Both the position numbers and the translations under genes were made by a program. From Anaeromyces robustus (taxonomy: Eukaryota; Neocallimastigomycota; Neocallimastigomycetes; Neocallimastigales; Neocallimastigaceae), in contig MCFG01000033.1 in assembly GCA_002104895.1 (NCBI GenBank), positions 215,001-265,000 on the forward strand: a stretch of DNA of 50,000 nt. The letters are read 5' to 3'. Shown here piece after piece: positions 43,171 through 50,000 of this stretch; positions within the stretch are counted from its first letter, which is position 1, and the number at the start of each line of letters is the position of its first letter. The notes beneath the pieces were generated by a model. The model saw only the letters and a program-made list of their open reading frames with translations, did not search any database and had not been told where the DNA came from.

Positions 43171-46100
43171 TTACAACTTATCAATTATAAGTTTTGATTG
43201 ATAATAAGGTCTCTTTTTTCCTTTACTACTATTGTTTATTAAATCTGTTTTTAATTTTTTTTCATAGGAAGACAAAGATGGTAACTTAACTTTTAACGGA
43301 AGTGGTCTATTTATTTAATATATAAAATAAATGTTAAATAATAATAATTAGAATAAAATAAATTAAATTCCTATATATATATACAATCTAATTAAACTAA
43401 TATAATATTATATATATATTAAATATACTTTGATTTTTCAAGATCACGATAAATTTGATCTAGAGATTTCTTTATTTTAACTGGTGGTGTTGGTGTCATT
43501 ATTCTTGATGATAATCTTTCTTTTGAAGATGTAGATTTAAATAAATTTTTACAATCACTTGAAAATTTTAAATTAATCTTCTTGAAATTAGTTTGAGGTG
43601 GTACTAAATTAATGGTATTATCCAATGATTTCGAGATATTATCATTAATTATATCGATTTCATTTTCTTCTTTTATACTATTTAGAATATTTCTCTTCAT
43701 TATATTTTGTTCATTATTATAATCATTATTTTTATTATTACTCTCATCATTTATAGAATTTTTATTTTCATCATTATTATCATTATTATTTTCGTTATTA
43801 TCATTATTATTTTCATTATTATCATTATTATTTTCATTATTATCATTATTATTTTCATTATTATCATTATTATTATTATTATTATTATTATTTTCATGAT
43901 CTTTTGTATCCTCATTTTCATTTTTTTCACTAATTTCATGACCTTCAGTATTTTCAATATCATTATTATTACCTTTATTATTATCAGTATCTTCATTATT
44001 TTCAGCGTTATAATCATTATTATTGATATCTTCTACATTTTCTATCTCATCTTTTTCTTGATTGGTATTTTCACCTTCATCATTTTCTTCTTTTACGATA
44101 CTTTCTTCATTATCATTATTGTTATTATTGTTATTATTATTATTATTATTATCGTTATTTTTATTTTTAATAAATATATCATTAGTTAATGGTGATGGCG
44201 GATCTGAAAGACAAATCTTATTAATAATACTTAAATTTTCTAATTTATATTCTAATAACTCTAAATTTAATGAATTTGTTTTTTCTTCAACATATATAGT
44301 TGGTATAACTTTAGAGGAATTATCAAAAGATTTTAAAGAACTTTTATGTTTTAACTTATTAGGAGGTGGATTATTATTTAAATAATTAGGAGTAAGATTA
44401 GATTTTTTTTCTACATATTTAATATAACTATTATCTTTTATATTTTTAGTTAATGAGTTAACTAGTTCTTCATTTTCTGCAATAGGGTATACACCATTAA
44501 CATAATAAGATGATTTATTATTATTATTAATAATATTATTATTACTATTATTAGTATTATTATTATTATTAGATTCATATAAATATTTTTGATTTTCTAA
44601 AGTTTTAATTATTTCCATTGCATGTTCATATTTAGCTTTCATTTGAGATGATTTTCTTTGTTCTTCAATTAATGCATTAATGCATCCTCTAAGTGTAATT
44701 TCTGCATTTTTAATTTGTTTTGTTAATAAAATAATCTTTTCATTAATAGTTGTTGATTTTAACATCATTAATGCTTGTCTTTCTTTAATTCTATTATAAC
44801 TTTCATTATAATCTTCAATATGTGGATTATAATCACTTTTATTAAAAAAATATTCATTCATAACACTAATATATATATATACATATATTATTATTATTAT
44901 TACATTTTTATATATTATAATATAATAAATGATAAATAATTATTGACAGAAGAATTAATAATAATTAATGTAATAATTAGTGACAATAATAATTAGTGAT
45001 TATAGATATTAATGATAATAATAATTAATGGTAATAATAAATTTTATATTAATAATTTATTATTATTGGTAGTAGTAGTATAGTATATGAAAAAAAATTA
45101 AATATATATATTTTGTTTATTAATTAATAACTATATGATATATTAATGAAAAAAAAATGAATGAATGAATATATATATCACATATTTTTAACTTACTCTA
45201 ATGGATTAGTATACATATCAATTTTAACTTGAGTTTTTTTACCTAAACCACATTCTAAAAGATCACTTTGAATCTGAGTTTTTTCTATAAGTTCTTCTTT
45301 AGAAATTGATTTTCCAAATACAGTAATTCGATGAGGATAACCATATTTATCAAAAGATATACCACAACGATTGCATATATCATTAAGAGTTTTTTTACGA
45401 ACAAATTGCATTTTACTTTTATAACTTTCTAGACTATTTCTTAATTTATGTATTTCTTCTTTTTGATAATGAATTTTTCTTTCAAAATCTTGTTTTTGTT
45501 CAACTAAAACTTCAATAATACGATTTTGTTTCTCATATAAAACATCATTAATTTGATTATATATTCCAAATTCTGTTAATTTATCTTTAAATTTACATAT
45601 ATCTTCATAACTCATTTCATTAATAATATTAATAAGATTATTTTTTGTTAAATTAACTATATTAATTTCTTTTATTTTTTTTTCAATTTCAGGTTTTTCT
45701 TCATATTTTTTTTTAGATAATAATTTTTCTTGCTTTTTTTCATCAATATGTTTTTTAATATAAAATAATTTTTTATCAGTAGAATCACTTTTTGTGATAT
45801 TTGAATATATACTGGTATAATTAAAAATGGATGAAGATTTGTCATTACTATTATCATTTTTATTAATATTATTTAATTTATCTTGAATTTTTGATGATGT
45901 ATTTGATTTATTATTCTTTTCATTATTATTATTATTATTATTATCATTATTATTTTCAGAATTATTATTTTCGTTATTTTCAGAATTATTATTTTCATTA
46001 TTATTATCTTCATTATTTTCATTATTATTATTTTCATTATTTTCATTATTATTATCTTCATGGTATTCATTACTATTATCTCTTTCACTAGTTTCACCCT

Positions 46101-46452
46101 CATTATTTAATTCATTATTATCTTCATTATTATTATCTTCATGGTATTCATTACTATTAGTTTCATCTTCTTTTTCACTTAATTCATTGTAATCTTTATC
46201 ATCATTATTAATATCATCATTTTTATTTTCATTTATATTTACATTTATATTTATATTTTCATTATCACTATATACATTATTACAATCTTCATCTTTATTT
46301 ATTGGGTCATCTACCTTTTGAATTATATTATTTCCTGAATCAGCAATATTTTCTAATTCTTCTTGATCCTCATTTTCATCTTCGGGTATATTTTCTAAAA
46401 ACTCTTCCTTTATTACTTCTTTATTCGATATTTCTTCATTAACTGTTTCCAT
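43171..46452 (-). CDS. Asn/Glu-rich coiled-coil protein, three exons, unknown function
   Basis: The inferred exons are 46452-45197, 44865-43429 and 43306-43171. Introns are 45196-44866 (GTAAGT donor) and 43428-43307. The joined frame gives 942 aa; both joins keep phase, and exon 3 reads as good coding sequence (KPLPLKVKLPSLSSYEKKLK) that ends at TAA 43173-43171. Residues about 60-215 are Asn/Glu/Asp-rich and contain the block NSNEYHEDNNNE twice. A coiled coil follows at about 305-350, then a Cys pair (CNRC, residues 360-363) that could bind metal only with partners I do not see. A second coiled coil lies at about 438-518, followed by more Asn-rich sequence. An extension upstream of METVNEE would begin at TTG, so the ATG was chosen. 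Exon 2 has its own ATG (44861), so two separate genes are possible. The cellular role is not recognisable; a structural or scaffolding role is only a guess. Confidence 0.72.
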
Positions 46453-46557
46453 TATTATATATTTATATGTTAATATAATTATTAATATTATTAACAAAAT
46501 AACAATTATTGAAAAAAAATTAGAATATAATTCATAAACTTTATTTATATACTTTTT
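45234..46557 (-). repeat. 1.32 kb direct duplication, parental copy
   Basis: This is exon 1 of the 942 aa gene plus about 105 bp of 5' flank. Its partner is at 41443-42765. It is taken as the parent because its frame is intact and it continues to a functional donor site. Confidence 0.93.
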
Positions 46558-47212
46558 ATTATATTTATACAAAATATTTTTAATTAAAAAGAATGAATAA
46601 ACTTTATTGATTATTAAAATAATTTTAATAATTAAATATGTTTTTTATCTTTGAAAAAAAAAAAAAGGAAAAATAATTAAAAAAATAATTAATAATAAAC
46701 TTATCGATTATTTTTTCTAATATAAAATTAAAATTATTTTATATTTAATAATAGATTATTTTATTAAATAAATAATGATATTGGATAAAAATAAAAACAA
46801 ATTATCTTATAAGATATTTATAGAATCAAAAATAATAATAAAATTATTAAACTTGTCAAAAATTAGGTATTTTTTTATATTAATATTTTTATTACTGTTA
46901 TTTTTATTATCATTGTATAAATATATATATATTTAAAAAAAAACAAAAAAAAGACATTAAATCCTACACGAAAAAAGTTTATTATATAAATACATATACA
47001 ATACTCTCCTTTTCATTTTTTAATAAAAAAATATTAATAAGTATTATTCATTAATGATTCTTTTTATTTTTTTTATCATTATATAATTATTAAGTAATTG
47101 GTAATTATTTTATTTTTAAATATTTGTTATTTTGATATTTATTCTTAACACTATTTTATTAATCTTATAAAAATATATATCAATATTTATTTATTTATTT
47201 ATATATATATAT
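46453..47212. other. A+T-rich 5' flank of the three-exon gene
   Basis: The first ~105 bp are also present beside the truncated exon copy. The remainder holds A- and T-runs and TA repeats without genes. Confidence 0.6.
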
Positions 47213-47214
47213 AT

Positions 47215-47289
<75 letters not shown>

Positions 47290-47310
47290 CTTATTTATTT
47301 ATTTATTTAC

Positions 47311-47345
<35 letters not shown>

Positions 47346-47346
47346 C

Positions 47347-47433
<87 letters not shown>

Positions 47434-47487
47434 TTCATTCATTTATTTATTTATTTACTTACTTATTTATTTATTTACTTATTTATA
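47213..47487 (-). repeat. Long (TTTA)n array
   Basis: About 275 bp of TTTA units include CTTA and CATT variants. Its right edge cuts directly into the decayed copy of the secreted-protein gene. Confidence 0.95.
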
Positions 47488-47535
47488 ACCAGGTAATGAT
47501 TACAAATGTAACCAAACAGTTAATTTAAAATTCAT
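47488..47535 (-). pseudogene. Remnant of a duplicate secreted-protein gene (signal-peptide start only)
   Basis: From ATG 47535-47533 the frame reads MNFKLTVW, against MNFKLSVW in the intact gene. One base is lost after the Trp codon, giving a stop four codons later. Nucleotide similarity continues for about 16 codons and then ends abruptly at the TTTA array. The rest of the coding region is absent. Confidence 0.8.
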
Positions 47536-47960
47536 TTTTAAATGAATTTTTACGTTTAGGCATATCAATAATATATTCAATCAAATATTATTATTTTTTA
47601 ATTCAATATATTAATAAAATTTTTAATTATGATATTTTAGTTTTAGTTCTTTAAAGACCTTTTTATTTTTTTATATGACTTCATTATTATTTAATTTATA
47701 ATAATTAAATAATTGTATAATTGTATCATTTTTATATTATATTAATTATATAATAAATTATAATATTAATTCATAATAATCAGTATTATATTTATTAACC
47801 ATCTAAATGAAAATAATAATTTAAAAAATACTAAATAAGATATTATTAATTACTTGATTTTTATATATTTTTGAATTTATTTTTTTATAATTTTAAATTA
47901 TTTGCTATAATAGATTTTTGGATTATTCATTTATTTAATATTTGAAAAAAAAAATAATAA
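47488..47960 (-). repeat. Diverged duplicate of the secreted-protein gene's 5' region
   Basis: This block aligns with 48786-49200 and again with the last ~57 bases of the window (49943-50000). It shares the segment GTTCTTTAAAG[AG]CCTTTTTAT and the TTATTCATTTATTTAATA-type segment at its far end. Divergence is moderate, so this duplication is older than the 1.3 kb one. Confidence 0.78.
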
Positions 47961-48462
47961 ATAAAGTATAACTTTTATTTAAATATAGTCTTTCTTATAA
48001 TAATAATATTATCATTAAATTATTTCATGCTAATACATTCTGTTTATATATATAAAGGGAAAAAAAAAAAAAAACAATTAAATTTCTCCATTTTCAATTA
48101 TATATAAAAATTTCTTAATAAAAAATTAATTTTTCCAATTCTTTTCTTATTTTATTAATTTTATTTAAAAAAATCTTAATCTTAATCTAATTTAATTTCT
48201 ATATAAATTTTTAAACATTTTAGACCAAATTTATTTAAATTTTATATTTTTATTTAAATATTTTATTAAATGATTAACCATTCTATTAAAATATCAAATT
48301 ATAATAAATATTTTAAAAGTAAATTTACATAAAGGAATTATAAGTTTTTTCTCTTTATGTGATATATATTTATTTCCTTATAATTATTTATTATATTTAA
48401 TTATTTTTTATTTTAAAAAAATTTTTTTCTCAATTAGTTTTAAAAAATTATTTTTTTTCTTT
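47961..48462. other. 3' flank of the secreted-protein gene
   Basis: A+T-rich sequence with homopolymers. No further coding sequence of the duplicate was found here. Confidence 0.6.
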
Positions 48463-48834
48463 TTATAACAAGCTCCAAGTTACTAACAAATCATCATCAT
48501 CAATATCATAAACAAGTATATCTCCACTAGAATAAGGCATTCTTCCGCCATTCATATCATTCGTTAATTCTTTAGCGAGATTTTTAGCACAGTATGAATA
48601 ACAATGTCTTACACCACACCAATTTTTACCGTTATCATCTTTTTGACAATCACTTATTCCTTTATATTTATCTTTAGCTATTTCTGCAATTTCCTTGTCT
48701 CGATAATAATCTGTCACTTGAATTTTATATATATGATTTTTATTTTTTGCAATTTCATGAACCATTAAACCATTTACTGACATAAAGCAGGTTATGAATA
48801 CAAATGCAATCCAAACAGATAATTTAAAATTCAT
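48463..48834 (-). CDS. Small secreted protein with four clustered cysteines, unknown function
   Basis: From ATG 48834-48832 the frame gives 123 aa. The open frame extends a further 11 codons upstream, but only from a TTG, and the decayed duplicate preserves this same ATG. Residues 1-22 form a typical signal peptide: charged start MNFK, hydrophobic core VWIAFVFITCFM, and a likely cleavage near SVNG. The mature part (about 100 aa) has a charged, Lys/Asp-rich N-half. A Cys cluster follows: DCQKDDNGKNWCGVRHCYSYC, with spacing C-x9-C-x4-C-x3-C, and the protein ends in an acidic stretch (DIDDDD) and VTWSLL. The four cysteines could form two disulfides. I recognise no family. In a gut fungus it may act outside the cell, but the role is open. 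Confidence 0.78.
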   Translation of the reverse strand: MNFKLSVWIAFVFITCFMSVNGLMVHEIAKNKNHIYKIQVTDYYRDKEIAEIAKDKYKGISDCQKDDNGKNWCGVRHCYSYCAKNLAKELTNDMNGGRMPYSSGDILVYDIDDDDLLVTWSLL

Positions 48835-48945
48835 TATTAAATAAGTTTTTACGCTTAGGCTTATCAATAATATTATATATTCAATTAAATATTATTTTTT
48901 GTTAATTCAAAATATTAATTAATTTTTAATAATGATTTTTTTTTT

Positions 48946-48970
48946 GGTTCTTTAAAGGCCTTTTTATATT
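48946..48970 (-). promoter_or_regulatory. Candidate TATA-like promoter element of the secreted-protein gene
   Basis: On the minus strand the sequence reads ATATAAAAAGGCCTTTAAAGAACC, about 115-135 nt before the start codon. The same segment, with A for one G, is kept at 47646-47666 in the decayed duplicate, although the sequence around it has diverged. Promoter function is inferred from position and conservation only. Confidence 0.4.
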
Positions 48971-49033
48971 TTTTTAATATGATTATTATTTAATTTATAA
49001 TAATTAGAACAATTATATCATTTTTATTTTGTA

Positions 49034-49151
49034 TTAATTATTATAATAAATTTTAATATTAATTCATAATAATTAGTATTATATTTGTTAATTATTATAA
49101 TAAATTATAATATTAATTCATAATAATTAGTATTATATTTATTAATTATCT
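49034..49151 (+). repeat. 54 bp tandem repeat, two copies
   Basis: TTAATTATTATAATAAATT, followed by a TTAATTCATAATAATTAGTA segment, occurs twice in tandem. The decayed duplicate at about 47745-47800 has a single copy. Confidence 0.85.
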
Positions 49152-49895
49152 AAATGAAAATGAGAAACAAAATAATAATTTAAAATTTACTAAATAAGAT
49201 ATAATTATTTAATTTTTCAATTATTATTATAAAATATTTGTAAATTTTTCAATTATTAATTAAAAATTATTTATAAATTTTTCAATTATCACTATAAATT
49301 ATTTGTAAATTTTTCAATTATCATTATAAATTAATTTGTAAATTTTTCAATTATCATTATAAATTATTAAAATTAAATATTAATTAAAATTATAATATTC
49401 ACCAAAAATTTACTATAAAATAAATGAATTTAAAACATTACAAAAAAAAAAGAAAAAAAAGAAATTTTTTTTATTAATTATAATTAGATTTTTTAAAATG
49501 AATTACTTTATCAAATTATAAATGTACATTAATAATTTTATATCTTAAATGGAATAAATAATTAATAGTAAATTAATAATAACATTTATGATTTCATTTA
49601 TAAAAATATGCAATATTTTTAATAATAATTTTATTTATTATTTTTAACGTCAGCAAATATAGCCGAGTCTTCATTAATTAATATTTTAATAGATTATATG
49701 TAATTAATATTAAATTAAAACAATAAAAAAGAAAAAAATTAAAATTAAAAAATCTTTACACAATAATAAAAAATGGTATAATGAATTAAATTTATAAAGT
49801 AAAACTCAGCTAAACCACTATTATACATTCGTATTCGTATAATAATTGCATTTGTCTTCACAATAAAAATCAATAATTTTAAGATACAAAATTAT

Positions 49896-49930
49896 GATCT
49901 CCGTTGCTTCGCTGGCCCTGCTAACCTGTC
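49896..49930. other. Isolated G+C-rich patch of unknown nature
   Basis: Some 35 bases (GATCTCCGTTGCTTCGCTGG and on to CTGCTAACCTGTC) are far richer in G+C than anything near them. No tRNA fold or protein family was recognised. It lies at the right end of the segment absent from the decayed duplicate, so it may be part of an inserted element. Confidence 0.45.
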
Positions 49931-50000
49931 TTACTTATATTATTGCTATTATAAATTTTATATTATTCATTTATTTAATACTTGAAAAAAATAATAAATA

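Larger units (their letters stand above)
48971..50000. other. Upstream region of the secreted-protein gene with small repeats and an extra segment
   Basis: Relative to the decayed duplicate this side carries about 680 bp more. It includes a 54 bp tandem repeat (49034-49151), five AATTTTTCAATTAT-type repeats (about 49211-49350) and a segment ending in an unusual G+C-rich patch. A short open frame crosses the right edge of the window (from about 49894) but is not considered a gene. Confidence 0.55.

Noticed and set aside
46453-46572. N-terminal transmembrane extension of the three-exon gene
   Set aside because: The extended frame begins at TTG rather than ATG, and the hydrophobic stretch is a reading of A+T-rich 5' flank.

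Overview
The window looks like a piece of a nuclear genome from an anaerobic gut fungus (Neocallimastigomycota). The reasons are the extreme A+T content, long (AAAT)n/(TTTA)n arrays, poly-asparagine tracts encoded by AAT/AAC, very long gene-free stretches, short GT-AG introns and a clearly fungal gene (the Cut8/Sts1 nuclear proteasome tether). Dictyostelium was considered because of its poly-N tracts. It fits worse: a 20 kb gene desert and a Cut8/Sts1 homologue both point to fungi. The genus cannot be settled from this sequence.

Layout. 225-7114 (+) is a five-exon DENN-domain gene, reassembled here by splice sites and reading frame (1867 aa); its core is interrupted by long poly-Asn blocks and its last intron carries a ~440 bp (AAT)n array. 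7115-9903 is a non-coding gap with two AAAT arrays and possible old exon remnants. 9904-12750 (-) encodes a 948 aa Asn/Ser-rich, SP-rich protein of unknown function. 12751-32710 is a gene desert of A+T-rich sequence, microsatellites, short tandem repeats and hairpins, plus one well-preserved tRNA-derived SINE at 28868-29064 with an 11 bp target-site duplication. 32711-33757 (+) is STS1/cut8. 35991-37376 (-) is a 461 aa unknown protein. 43171-46452 (-) is a three-exon gene for a 942 aa Asn/Glu-rich coiled-coil protein, and a nearly identical but frameshifted and truncated copy of its first exon lies downstream at 41443-42660. 48463-48834 (-) encodes a small secreted protein with four clustered cysteines; a decayed copy of its promoter and signal-peptide start lies at 47488-47960.

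The genes do not form a pathway. One is a probable Rab GTPase exchange factor (membrane traffic), one is a nuclear proteasome tether (protein turnover), and four have no recognisable function. The most informative structures are the SINE, the 1.3 kb near-identical duplication with a 1-nt difference and an inverted repeat at its edges, the truncated duplicate of the secreted-protein gene, and a consistent switch in strand polarity of the long AAAT/TTTA arrays near 26.3 kb. All splicing statements are inferred from GT-AG sites and frame continuity; no transcript data were available.
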